A stretch of DNA of 20,145 nucleotides, from the NCBI GenBank assembly GCA_964621755.1, contig CAZUPI010000046.1, forward strand, positions 1 through 20,145. The letters are read 5' to 3'. This document shows, piece after piece, positions 7,551-14,469 of the stretch. Every line of letters starts with the position of its first letter. Within the stretch, counting starts at the first letter, position 1. This DNA comes from UMGS1696 sp964621755 (GTDB lineage: Bacteria; Bacillota; Clostridia; Oscillospirales; CAG-272). Under the pieces are notes generated by a model that was not told the DNA's origin, did no database searches, and saw only the letters and a program-made list of their open reading frames with translations. The position numbers were made by a program, and so were the translations under genes.

Positions 7551-10247
7551 TCACTGTCCTAACTTATCCAACATTCTCCATTCTTCCAATAAATCTTCAA
7601 ACTTACGCAGATTTATTTTTCCAGCATTTCTTTGAATGAACTTGACAAGCTCAACAATCGGGATTACGAGAGCACCAAGCATGATTGCCACAATGTACTC
7701 GCTGAGTTCCACATGGGTAAATTCGAATGCCGCAGCAAGGAATGGAACTTCACACACAAAAGTCGTTGCAACCAAAGAACCAACTGCAGCAAGCAGGAGC
7801 ATCTTGTTCTGCGAGCCAAGCTTGAAGATGCTCTTGCGCTGCGAACGCATATTTAGACTATGGAAAATTTCTGCCATCGACATGGTTAAAAACGCCATTG
7901 TTATGCCGTCTGTACTATTGGTAATCGCCCAAGTGCCCGTCTCCATAAAGTGCCCGATAAAGTAGGAGGCCAATGTAAGCGCAGTTACCAAAATCCCCTG
8001 ATATGCTACGTCAAAACCCAAGCCGTCTGAAAAAATACCTGACTTTGCGTCGCGGGGTTTGCGTCGCATAATATCTGCCTCTGCTTTTTCCATACCGAGC
8101 GCAAGCGCCGGGAAACAGTCTGTGATCAGGTTTATCCAGAGCAAATGCACCGGCTTTAAAATGGTAAATCCCATCATTGTTGCGATAAAAATGCTCAAAA
8201 CCTCACTCAAATTGGAGCCAAGCAGAAATTGAATCGACTTGCGTATGTTGTCATAAATACGTCGTCCTTCTTCCACAGCTCCGACAATCGTAGCAAAATT
8301 GTCGTCCGCCAAAACCATATCGGCAACATTTTTCGTAACATCTGTACCGGTGATACCCATACCAACACCAATATCCGCTGCTTTGATGGAAGGCGCGTCG
8401 TTGACGCCGTCACCAGTCATCGCGGTCACGTATCCCGCTTTTCTCCACGCGTTTACAATGCGGGTTTTGTGCTCCGGCTGAACACGGGCATATACACTGA
8501 TATTCCGGAATTTTTGCTCAAAATCCTCATCACTCATGTCACTTAGCTGAGAGCCGGTTATCGCATAGTTATCCTCTTCGAGAATGCCGAGTTCCTTTGC
8601 AATCGCCACAGCAGTGTCGATGTGGTCGCCTGTAATCATAATAGGACGAACTCCTGCTTCCCTGCACTCAACAATCGCATCCTTGACCTCCGGACGGACC
8701 GGGTCAATCATTCCGCATAATCCCACAAAGCACAGGTTTTCTTCAAGGTAGTTAGCCTCATATTCTTCCGGTTCTTTATCCCATACCCTTTCCGCACAGG
8801 CGAGTACACGAAGCGCTTTATCCGCCATTGCCTTATTGGCCGCAAGAATTTGTTCGCCATATTCCCTAGTCATGGGAACAGGCTTACCTTCTTTTAAATA
8901 AAAGAGACATTTATCAAGAATAACGTCAGGTGCGCCCTTGGTATACTGTATATATCCGTTTTCGGTTCTATGCACTGTAGACATCATTTTTCTTCCTGAA
9001 TCAAAGGGTGCTTCTCCGCAGCGCTCTGACTTTGCTTTAAGCGAAGGTTTGTCTTTTCCGAGTTTATTCGCCCAAACAACCAGAGCCGCTTCGGTCGGCT
9101 CACCAGTAACGCTGCCATCATCATTTAGTTCAGCGTCGTTGCAAAGAGCCATAGCTGAGGCAAGATGACCTTCTTCTTCACCGAAAAAGTCTACAACAGT
9201 CATTTTGTTTTGCGTCAGTGTGCCAGTTTTATCGGAACAAATTATCTGAGCACAGCCGAGCGTTTCAACAGCGGTCAAGCGACGAATAATAGCGTTACGC
9301 TTTGACATATTGGTAACGCCGATAGAAAGTACAACTGTCACAACCGCCGCAAGTCCTTCGGGAATCGCGGCAACGGCGAGAGAGACAGCAACCATAAATG
9401 AGTTGAGGACCAATTCGAAATGAAAGCTGCCCGCTTTTATCAGCTGAACGCCAAACACAAGAATACAGATACCGAGTACCAGCCAAGTCAGGATTTTCGA
9501 AAGCTGATTCAGCTTGATTTGCAGCGGCGTTTCACCATCCGTTGCCTGCTGCAAAGCGTCGGCAATCTTTCCCATTTCAGTGTCCATACCGATTGCGGTA
9601 ATGACAGCAGTTCCTCTACCATACACAACCGTACTGCCCATATAGAGCATATTTTTGCGGTCGCCAAGGGGAACATCCTTCGCACCGTCTGTCAGGCGAA
9701 TGATATCAATAAACTTTGTTACCGGAACAGATTCACCGGTAAGTGCTGCCTCTTCGACTTTAAGACTTGCACTTTCCAAAATTCTTGCATCGGCAGGAAC
9801 AGCATCTCCAGCTTCCAAAAGGATAATATCGCCTACAACCAAATCCTCACTGTGAACGGTTTGTATTTTCCCGTCACGCAGTACTTTTGAAGTTGCAGCT
9901 GACATTTCCTGCAAGGCTTCTATTGCTTTTTCCGCCTTGCTCTCCTGATAAACGCCGAGAATAGCGTTTACAATAACAACGATAAGAATGATGATAACAT
10001 CAGCAAAACTGTCGTGCTCAATTACTGCCAATACGCCGCTGATGGCCGCAGCGATAAGCAAGATAATAATCATTGGGTCAGCAATCTGCTCTAAAAAACG
10101 TCGAATGATGGACTTGCCCTTTGCTGCCTCAAAACGATTTTTCCCGTTTTGCTCAAGACGCCTTTGCGCTTCTCTTTGACTAAGCCCGTTTTCGTAAGAA
10201 TCAAGCTCTGCTAAGACCTTGTCTTTCTCTTCACAATAATATTTCAT
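7551..10247 (-). CDS. PMCA/SERCA-type P2 cation-translocating ATPase (Ca2+ or Mn2+ exporter)
   Basis: An 898-aa P2-type ATPase with N-terminal cation ATPase domain, actuator TGES (170-173), PEGL in helix 4 (296-299), phosphorylation motif CSDKTGT (Asp339), KGAP (437-440), TGDGVNDAP (611-619) and a C-terminal block of four helices. By alignment from memory to SERCA, the ion ligands appear kept: Glu297, Asn679 and Glu682 (GSNLSEV), Asn706, Thr709 and Asp710 (NLITD), Glu793 (MAEIFHSLN). A Ca2+ pump is the default call. The yybP-ykoY-type riboswitch in the leader suggests Mn2+ as the physiological signal and perhaps a substrate, as known for the YoaB-type ATPase of Lactococcus. The start ATG (10245-10247) has GGGGGAG 10 nt upstream. 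Monocistronic, with an unusually long leader of over 300 nt. Confidence 0.93.
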   Translation of the reverse strand: MKYYCEEKDKVLAELDSYENGLSQREAQRRLEQNGKNRFEAAKGKSIIRRFLEQIADPMIIILLIAAAISGVLAVIEHDSFADVIIILIVVIVNAILGVYQESKAEKAIEALQEMSAATSKVLRDGKIQTVHSEDLVVGDIILLEAGDAVPADARILESASLKVEEAALTGESVPVTKFIDIIRLTDGAKDVPLGDRKNMLYMGSTVVYGRGTAVITAIGMDTEMGKIADALQQATDGETPLQIKLNQLSKILTWLVLGICILVFGVQLIKAGSFHFELVLNSFMVAVSLAVAAIPEGLAAVVTVVLSIGVTNMSKRNAIIRRLTAVETLGCAQIICSDKTGTLTQNKMTVVDFFGEEEGHLASAMALCNDAELNDDGSVTGEPTEAALVVWANKLGKDKPSLKAKSERCGEAPFDSGRKMMSTVHRTENGYIQYTKGAPDVILDKCLFYLKEGKPVPMTREYGEQILAANKAMADKALRVLACAERVWDKEPEEYEANYLEENLCFVGLCGMIDPVRPEVKDAIVECREAGVRPIMITGDHIDTAVAIAKELGILEEDNYAITGSQLSDMSDEDFEQKFRNISVYARVQPEHKTRIVNAWRKAGYVTAMTGDGVNDAPSIKAADIGVGMGITGTDVTKNVADMVLADDNFATIVGAVEEGRRIYDNIRKSIQFLLGSNLSEVLSIFIATMMGFTILKPVHLLWINLITDCFPALALGMEKAEADIMRRKPRDAKSGIFSDGLGFDVAYQGILVTALTLASYFIGHFMETGTWAITNSTDGITMAFLTMSMAEIFHSLNMRSQRKSIFKLGSQNKMLLLAAVGSLVATTFVCEVPFLAAAFEFTHVELSEYIVAIMLGALVIPIVELVKFIQRNAGKINLRKFEDLLEEWRMLDKLGQ

Positions 10248-10363
10248 ATGAAAACGACTCCCCCTTAAATGAACCTATAATAAAGATTTCCAAACCAATG
10301 GCAATCTAAATAAGTACTGCCAATAATCTGTGCTTTGTCTGGCAATTTTATACCAATTGCTTT

Positions 10364-10406
10364 AAAAAAACAAAAAAACCAAGCATAACCTGTAAGCTAT
10401 GCTTGG
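10364..10406 (-). terminator. Intrinsic terminator inside the ATPase leader (riboswitch expression platform)
   Basis: On the minus strand CCAAGCATA (10398-10406) pairs perfectly with TATGCTTGG (10379-10387) over a 10-nt loop, followed by seven T, one G and seven more T. It lies between the promoter and the ATPase start, so it must be controlled for the gene to be expressed. Confidence 0.85.
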
Positions 10407-10432
10407 GTCCCAAAATTCATTTAAAAACTGTA

Positions 10433-10469
10433 AGACTCTTGTATAGCTATATAGGATATACATGAGTCT
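10433..10469 (-). promoter_or_regulatory. Alternative hairpin that captures the 3' strand of the riboswitch P1 helix
   Basis: On the minus strand AGACTC-TGTATA pairs with TATACA-GAGTCT, leaving a short loop and bulged A residues. Its 5' arm includes the GAGACTCA that closes the aptamer's P1 helix, so the two structures cannot coexist. This is the usual design of a ligand-controlled switch between aptamer and downstream terminator; I have not modelled the energies. Confidence 0.5.
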
Positions 10470-10550
10470 CGCAATTTAAAACAAGCCAGATCGAAAGGCG
10501 ATCGCGTATGTTGGCTTGTTACGCACATATGTGCGCTCGCTACTCCCTCA
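10462..10550 (-). ncRNA. yybP-ykoY-type manganese riboswitch
   Basis: The leader RNA begins about 13 nt after the promoter -10. It shows the conserved GGGAGUAGCG on the 5' side of the junction and GCGAGAC on the 3' side, closed by UGAG/CUCA (P1). It also has a GCACAUAUGUGC hairpin, then a nine-pair helix AACAAGCCA/UGGCUUGUU holding the conserved CAUACG loop and a small GAUCG/CGAUC hairpin. These are the landmarks of the Mn2+-sensing yybP-ykoY family (RF00080), recalled from memory and not scored with a covariance model. Terminator and alternative hairpin follow directly. In this family Mn2+ binding normally turns export genes on. Confidence 0.82.
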
Positions 10551-10570
10551 GTAGGAATTTACGTGGGTTT

Positions 10571-10599
10571 ATTATAGCATTTTTCGGTAGTAATGTCAA
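10571..10599 (-). promoter_or_regulatory. Consensus sigma-A promoter of the riboswitch-ATPase transcript
   Basis: On the minus strand TTGACA (10594-10599), a 17-bp spacer and TATAAT (10571-10576). A strong constitutive promoter, consistent with control by downstream termination. Confidence 0.88.
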
Positions 10600-10662
10600 G
10601 AGTTTTCTGCTATTTTTTAGCGATGACTTTTTTAGAAAATGTTTTTGCTGATTACAGCGGTT

Positions 10663-10881
10663 TTACCTGACAAGTCCTTTTCGATATTCAGCATTTATTT
10701 CCGCGATTTCTTTTTCTCCCTCGATATAGGGACGGTAAAGCTCGTCAATTCTTCCTCCGCCGATATTATCGCAATTGCCGCAAAAATCACAGGCTCCGCC
10801 GCATACAGCTAAAGATTGTTCTACAATCTTAATACGTTCTTCTCGCGTAGTGTCTTTAATTAAAATAGATTTGAATTTCAT
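10663..10881 (-). CDS. Small cysteine-rich protein of unknown function
   Basis: A 72-aa soluble protein with no signal peptide or membrane helix. Its centre holds VCGGACDFCGNCDNIGGG (Cys 27, 31, 34 and 37), a tight four-Cys cluster that could bind Zn or an Fe-S centre. Charged helical flanks surround it (KDTTREERIKIVEQ before, ELYRPYIEGEKEIAEINAEYRKG after). The start ATG (10879-10881) has AGGAG 8 nt upstream. It is the last gene of the sulfur operon, only 14 bp after the rhodanese-TtcA gene, so a role tied to that enzyme is plausible. It has no C-terminal Gly-Gly, so it is not a ThiS/MoaD-type sulfur carrier. I do not recognise a named family. Confidence 0.8.
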   Translation of the reverse strand: MKFKSILIKDTTREERIKIVEQSLAVCGGACDFCGNCDNIGGGRIDELYRPYIEGEKEIAEINAEYRKGLVR

Positions 10882-10895
10882 TCTATATTCTCCTT

Positions 10896-12023
10896 TCAGT
10901 ACTCATCTTTGAAAAAGTGCCTTTTTCCCTCTTTATCCTTATATGCAATAACGGTTGCAAGGTTCACATTTTCCATGCTGTTAAAGATATTTTTTTCAAT
11001 TTCTGGGTCTTCCTCTTTCAACTCCCGTATCAGTTCCTTCACCTTCTGGCGCTTGGAACCGGTATTGGATGGATTACATGATGTACAAGTATCTGTGAAC
11101 TTGCAAGCACATTGAATAAACCGTAGGCTGCTATAGTCCCGCCATGCTTTTATATCGTCCTCGCGAATCAAATACATCGGCCGAATCAGTTCCATTCCCT
11201 CAAAATTTGTACTTTTGAGTTTGGGCATCATGGTCTGCACCTGTCCGCCGTAAAGCATTCCCATCAGAATTGTTTCAATCACATCGTCATAATGGTGCCC
11301 CAAAGCGATTTTATTACAGCCCAGTTCTTTTGCCTTGGCATAAAGATGTCCACGCCTCATACTTGCGCAGGCATAACAGGGTGATTTTTTAATATGGAAA
11401 ACATTCTCAAATATATTCGTTTCAAATATCGTGATTGGTATATTCAACATTTGTGCATTTTTTTCAATGATTTCCCGATTTTCTTTACTGTATCCCGGAT
11501 CCATCACAAGAAAAACAAGCTCAAAATCAAATTTATGGTGCTTGTGCAGTTCTTGAAACAGTTTTGCCATAGCAAAAGAGTCCTTGCCGCCTGAAATACA
11601 AACGGCAACTTTATCGTTCGGTTTCAGTAAGTCATAAGTGACGATTGCCTTGGCAAATTTTGAAAATAATGCTTTGTGAAACTTTTTTTGAATGCTTTCT
11701 TCGACACGTTTCGCTGTTTCGCCGACTGCCATATCTCCAATATGATGACGAAGCCACTCAACATAACCGCCCTTCAGGTTATACGCCTGATATCCGTTTT
11801 CCCGCAGTTTTTCCGCAATTTCTGCACTGATAATCCCGCTGCGGCAGCAAATATACAGCTCCTTGTTTTTAGGAAGCGCCGTATCATAAATTTTTTCAGA
11901 CGGAATATGAATCGAACCCGGTATATGCCCATATGCAAAAGAGGTCTCGTCCCGAATGTCGATGACTATAAATTCATCTCCATTTTTTTCAGACATCTCT
12001 TCTATTATTATTTCTTCTTTCAT
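10896..12023 (-). CDS. Rhodanese domain fused to a TtcA-type tRNA thiolation PP-loop enzyme
   Basis: A 375-aa cytoplasmic protein. Residues 1-95 form a rhodanese domain with an active loop CCRSGIIS (Cys59 and Cys60). From about 110 comes an N-type ATP pyrophosphatase domain with the PP-loop SGGKDS (144-149), CYAC (Cys 216 and 219), the GHHYDDVIET motif (242-251), and a C-terminal cysteine group (305, 307, 313, 316; CACK...CTSC). TtcA enzymes adenylate a tRNA cytidine and insert sulfur through a Cys-bound Fe-S cluster. Fusing a rhodanese would supply the sulfur in the same polypeptide. The exact target base is not proven, and the family also includes Ncs6/TtuA-like uridine thiolases. The start ATG (12021-12023) has a poor ribosome site of its own, but a five-codon ORF with a good AAAGGA ends 4 bp before it. 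Confidence 0.87.
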   Translation of the reverse strand: MKEEIIIEEMSEKNGDEFIVIDIRDETSFAYGHIPGSIHIPSEKIYDTALPKNKELYICCRSGIISAEIAEKLRENGYQAYNLKGGYVEWLRHHIGDMAVGETAKRVEESIQKKFHKALFSKFAKAIVTYDLLKPNDKVAVCISGGKDSFAMAKLFQELHKHHKFDFELVFLVMDPGYSKENREIIEKNAQMLNIPITIFETNIFENVFHIKKSPCYACASMRRGHLYAKAKELGCNKIALGHHYDDVIETILMGMLYGGQVQTMMPKLKSTNFEGMELIRPMYLIREDDIKAWRDYSSLRFIQCACKFTDTCTSCNPSNTGSKRQKVKELIRELKEEDPEIEKNIFNSMENVNLATVIAYKDKEGKRHFFKDEY

Positions 12024-12080
12024 AATTTACCGTTTATTTAACATGTTTCCTTTGGTTAAAGCCGGAGCTTGTGATTCCGT

Positions 12081-12842
12081 TTATTTATTCTTCTTAATCA
12101 AATCCTTGATGACTTCCCCTGCAATAATCAGTCCCACAACTGAAGGAACAAAGGCGTTGCTTCCCGGAACCTGACGGCGCTGGGTACATTTTCGCGCAGT
12201 TCCCGGCGGGCAGATACAGTGTGTACGGCAGCTGATCGTCATATCGTCACTCGGAGTAAGCGGCTGCTCTTTGGAATACACAACTTTCAGTTTCTTTATT
12301 CCTCTGCGCTTCAGTTCATAACGCATTACTCTGGCAAGCGGGCAGACCGATGTTTTATAGATATCCGTTACCTCAAAAGCGGTAGGGTCCACCTTGTTTC
12401 CAGCTCCCATAGAACTGATAATGGGGGTACCCGCAGCATTGGCGTTCATGACAAGGGCAAGTTTTCCGGTCACGGTATCAATGGCATCGACGATGTAGTC
12501 ATACTGAGTAAAGTCGAATTGCTCCGCTGTTTCAGGAGTGTAAAAAGTCTTGTATGTATTTACAACGGCATCCGGATTGATTTCGACAATCCGCTCGGCC
12601 GCAACATCCACTTTATATTTTCCGACTGTTTTGCGGGTTGCATAAATTTGTCGGTTGAGATTAGTAAGGCAAATTTTATCATCGTCGATCAAATCGACTG
12701 TCCCAATTCCGGAGCGGACAAGTGCTTCCACTGTATAACCACCTACGCCGCCGATACCGAAAACGGCGACGCGGGAAGCCGCCAACTGCTCCATTGCTTC
12801 TTTGCCAAACAATAATTCTGTTCTTGAAAATTGATTCAGCAT
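12081..12842 (-). CDS. tcdA: tRNA threonylcarbamoyladenosine dehydratase (TcdA, E1-like)
   Basis: A 253-aa ThiF-fold enzyme of the TcdA/CsdL (YgdL) family, which converts t6A37 of tRNA to its cyclic form ct6A using ATP. Seen: nucleotide loop GIGGVGG (29-35), DDDK (53-56), NLNRQ (61-65), the DAIDT turn (119-123), and the C-terminal PGSNAFVPSVVGLIIAGEV block typical of the family. A Cys-rich insert, SCRTHCICPPGTARKC (Cys 205, 209, 211 and 219), precedes that block and could bind a metal. The start ATG (12840-12842) has AAAGGA 6 nt upstream. It lies 74 bp after the rhodanese gene and 57 bp before the rhodanese-TtcA gene. In Escherichia coli TcdA works with the CsdA/CsdE sulfur system; here rhodaneses are the neighbours. 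Confidence 0.9.
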   Translation of the reverse strand: MLNQFSRTELLFGKEAMEQLAASRVAVFGIGGVGGYTVEALVRSGIGTVDLIDDDKICLTNLNRQIYATRKTVGKYKVDVAAERIVEINPDAVVNTYKTFYTPETAEQFDFTQYDYIVDAIDTVTGKLALVMNANAAGTPIISSMGAGNKVDPTAFEVTDIYKTSVCPLARVMRYELKRRGIKKLKVVYSKEQPLTPSDDMTISCRTHCICPPGTARKCTQRRQVPGSNAFVPSVVGLIIAGEVIKDLIKKNK

Positions 12843-12916
12843 GATATTCCTTTCTCTGTGCGAAATTGCAGGCTGTTTTCTGCCAAAACTGCCCTTTTTT
12901 TTGATGCAGCTTTCTT

Positions 12917-13237
12917 TTATTTTTCGGTGTCGGAACCAGCTTGCTCAGCCATTTGACAGCGTAAATATGCTCTATATCCGCCGATTAAATTCCAAGCATT
13001 GTAACCAGCATCGGATAGCAGTTCGACAATTTCCCCGCTGATTTCCCCTTTCTGACAAAATACATAGATATTTCGGTCTTTGGGAAGTTGGTACAATTGT
13101 TTTATGCTGTCTATGGGGATATTGATTGCGCCGGGAATGGTGCCAAATTCGTACATCAATTTATCACGCAAATCAATCAGAAGGTCACTTTCCAGACGTT
13201 TTTTTATATAATCCCCCATTTTGATTTCCTGTATCAT
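12917..13237 (-). CDS. Single-domain rhodanese-like sulfurtransferase
   Basis: A 106-aa rhodanese-fold protein: LLIDLRD near the N-terminus, GTIPGAINIP, and active-site loop VFCQKGEISGE with Cys61, then the GYNAWNLIGGY ending motif. It should carry sulfur as a persulfide. The ATG at 13235-13237 has AAGG about 8 nt upstream and starts 23 bp after the E1-like gene. An upstream in-frame ATG at 13276 would overlap that gene and add 13 residues with no family match, so I reject it. E1 enzyme followed directly by rhodanese reproduces, as two genes, the MoeZ/MOCS3/Uba4 architecture. Confidence 0.85.
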   Translation of the reverse strand: MIQEIKMGDYIKKRLESDLLIDLRDKLMYEFGTIPGAINIPIDSIKQLYQLPKDRNIYVFCQKGEISGEIVELLSDAGYNAWNLIGGYRAYLRCQMAEQAGSDTEK

Positions 13238-13260
13238 CTTTTTCACCTTAATCTCTGTTT

Positions 13261-14082
13261 TTATGGGATAGAACAATATTCGCCCTCTTCATACTCTCTT
13301 CTGTTGTCGGCAAGAGCGAGGATAGTGGGATGATTCCCGCATACAGCACAGTCCGGATTGGCGTGTGCGGCATTGACAATCCGAATCTGCATTGTCAATC
13401 CATCAAAACGCAAGACCTTTCCGACAAGCAGTTCACCAATGCCAAGCAAATATTTAATAGCCTCCAATGCCTGACAGCTCCCCAAGATACCAGTGACAGC
13501 GCCCAATACACCAGCCTGCGAGCAGGTAATTGTGGATTCTCTGGGCGGAACACTGCCGAGCAGACAACGAAGACACGGTCCTTGTTCCGGCACATATGTC
13601 ATAAGCTGCCCCTCAAAACGCACTGCTCCGGCGTGAGAATAGGGTTTTTGAGAGAGCACACAAGCGTCATTGATTAAAAACTTTGATTCAAAACGGTCTG
13701 TACCATCGATAATAAAATCATATTGTTGTATCACGTTTTGAATATTGTCAACTGTCATCTTCTCATGATGCAGTTGAACTGCGACATCGGGATTGAGTTC
13801 ATAAATGGTCTTTTGAGCAGAAAGAATTTTTTCTGTACCGATAGTTTGGACACGGTGAATAATCTGCCGCTGTAAGTTGGATAAATCCACTCGGTCATAG
13901 TCTGCAATACCGATAGTCCCTACTCCGGCGGCTGCCAAATACATCAGTGCACTCGAACCCAAGGCACCAGCGCCAATGACCAATACTTTGGATTCAAGCA
14001 AGCGCTTTTGCCCGGAAACACCGATTTCGCGCAACACAAAATGTCTTGAATAACGTTCTAATTGTTCTTCGGAAAAAATCAT
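13261..14082 (-). CDS. MoeB/ThiF/HesA-family E1-like adenylyltransferase
   Basis: A 273-aa Ubl-activating-type enzyme. It opens ERYSRHFVLREIG, as MoeB proteins do. Seen: ATP loop GAGALG (37-42), DYDRVDLSNLQRQ (61-73), catalytic Asp129 in DGTD, zinc Cys pairs CLRC (170, 173) and CAVC (245, 248), and loop Cys187 in TITCSQAGVLG. Such enzymes adenylate the Gly-Gly end of a sulfur carrier (MoaD, ThiS, Urm1-like). No carrier gene is visible nearby. The start ATG (14080-14082) has GGAGG 6 nt upstream; the open frame extends 21 codons further to a GTG, but that part is unlike the family. First enzyme gene of the operon, behind a roughly 290-nt leader from the promoter at 14377-14405. Confidence 0.9.
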   Translation of the reverse strand: MIFSEEQLERYSRHFVLREIGVSGQKRLLESKVLVIGAGALGSSALMYLAAAGVGTIGIADYDRVDLSNLQRQIIHRVQTIGTEKILSAQKTIYELNPDVAVQLHHEKMTVDNIQNVIQQYDFIIDGTDRFESKFLINDACVLSQKPYSHAGAVRFEGQLMTYVPEQGPCLRCLLGSVPPRESTITCSQAGVLGAVTGILGSCQALEAIKYLLGIGELLVGKVLRFDGLTMQIRIVNAAHANPDCAVCGNHPTILALADNRREYEEGEYCSIP

Positions 14083-14100
14083 CTTATCCCTCCACGCAAA

Positions 14101-14140
14101 TGATTCCTCTTCCTGTAGTCTCAATACCGCCACGGAATCA
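14101..14140 (-). other. Hairpin in the operon leader, just before the E1 gene's ribosome site
   Basis: TGATTCC (14101-14107) and GGAATCA (14134-14140) are perfect complements over a 26-nt loop. The hairpin ends about 10 nt before the GGAGG of the first gene. It could couple leader translation to initiation of the operon. No U-run follows, so it is not a terminator. Confidence 0.35.
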
Positions 14141-14180
14141 CTCACAGTTATACGAAATAAAGGTTTGCTTCCATCCGTTT

Positions 14181-14267
14181 TTATTTTTCAATAAAATAAC
14201 CGCGAAACTCCGATAAGTCTCCCGGTAAAAAGCAACATGATTCGCTATGGTTCACACAGCAACACAT
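14181..14267 (-). CDS. Short ORF starting Met-Cys-Cys-Cys in the leader of the sulfur operon
   Basis: This 28-codon frame runs from ATG (14265-14267) to TAA (14181-14183). The peptide begins MCCCVNH, has a second Cys pair at 11-12 and ends GYFIEK. It lies about 100 nt after the transcription start and 98 nt before the E1 gene's ATG. Five Cys in the first 12 codons, in the leader of a sulfur-transfer operon, recalls the polycysteine leader ORFs that act as cysteine-responsive attenuators in mycobacteria. Against it: I see no Shine-Dalgarno sequence, and an AT hairpin (TTATTTT/AAAATAA, 14181-14199) overlaps its end. It may be a leader peptide, a tiny metal-binding protein, or chance. Confidence 0.4.
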   Translation of the reverse strand: MCCCVNHSESCCFLPGDLSEFRGYFIEK

Positions 14268-14326
14268 TGATTTAAGCCATTGGGGTAGAATGGAGTGGGA
14301 TAAAGCGCAACAATCCTCTTTTTCAC
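14252..14326 (-). CDS. Possible upstream leader ORF overlapping the Cys-rich ORF
   Basis: From GTG (14324-14326) a 24-codon frame reads VKKRIVALYPTP... and ends CVAV before TGA (14252-14254). GAGGGG lies 11 nt upstream and GAGG very close to the start. It overlaps the Met-Cys-Cys-Cys ORF by 16 bp in another frame, so ribosomes finishing it would terminate just inside that ORF and could reinitiate there. No homology is known to me; coding status is uncertain. Confidence 0.25.
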   Translation of the reverse strand: MKKRIVALYPTPFYPNGLNQCVAV

Positions 14327-14376
14327 GCCTCGATTTTCCCCTCTCTTTTTACATACCAATCACATAGATTTGATAT

Positions 14377-14405
14377 ATTATAACATGAGTCTATATCTTT
14401 GTCAA
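14377..14405 (-). promoter_or_regulatory. Consensus sigma-A promoter of the sulfur-relay operon
   Basis: On the minus strand TTGACA (14400-14405), a 17-bp spacer and TATAAT (14377-14382). The first enzyme start lies about 290 nt downstream, leaving a long leader that can hold regulatory ORFs or structures. Confidence 0.87.
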
Positions 14406-14414
14406 TAGTTTTCC

Positions 14415-14469
14415 AGTTAAAAAAGCTCCCGCTGACCAGTATTCTGTGCAGCGAAGAGCCTTTTTAACT
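14415..14469. terminator. Long bidirectional terminator hairpin after the polyamine remnants
   Basis: AGTTAAAAA, GCTC and GCTG (14415-14434) pair in order with CAGC, GAGC and TTTTTAACT (14449-14469), with small bulges. On the minus strand the stem ends in GCTTTTTT. It closes the decayed polyamine transcript immediately upstream of the sulfur operon promoter, and is probably the old operon's own terminator. Confidence 0.7.

Larger units (their letters stand above)
10248..10662. other. Non-coding leader region of the ATPase gene
   Basis: This 415-bp stretch contains no credible gene. It holds, from right to left, the ATPase promoter (10571-10599), the riboswitch aptamer (10462-10550), an alternative hairpin (10433-10469), an intrinsic terminator (10364-10406) and about 115 nt of AT-rich leader. 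That AT-rich leader has short TGCCA/TGGCA pairings but nothing else I can name. Confidence 0.7.

Noticed and set aside
12871..12905. Hairpin GGC-GTTTT/AAAAC-GCC followed by eight T on the plus strand
   Set aside because: It looks like a terminator but no plus-strand gene precedes it; both flanking genes are on the minus strand, so it is probably chance or a minor leader structure before tcdA.
14083..14145. Longer start (GTG at 14145) for the E1-like enzyme
   Set aside because: The extra 21 residues do not resemble MoeB/ThiF proteins, and the ATG at 14082 has an ideal GGAGG at 6 nt.
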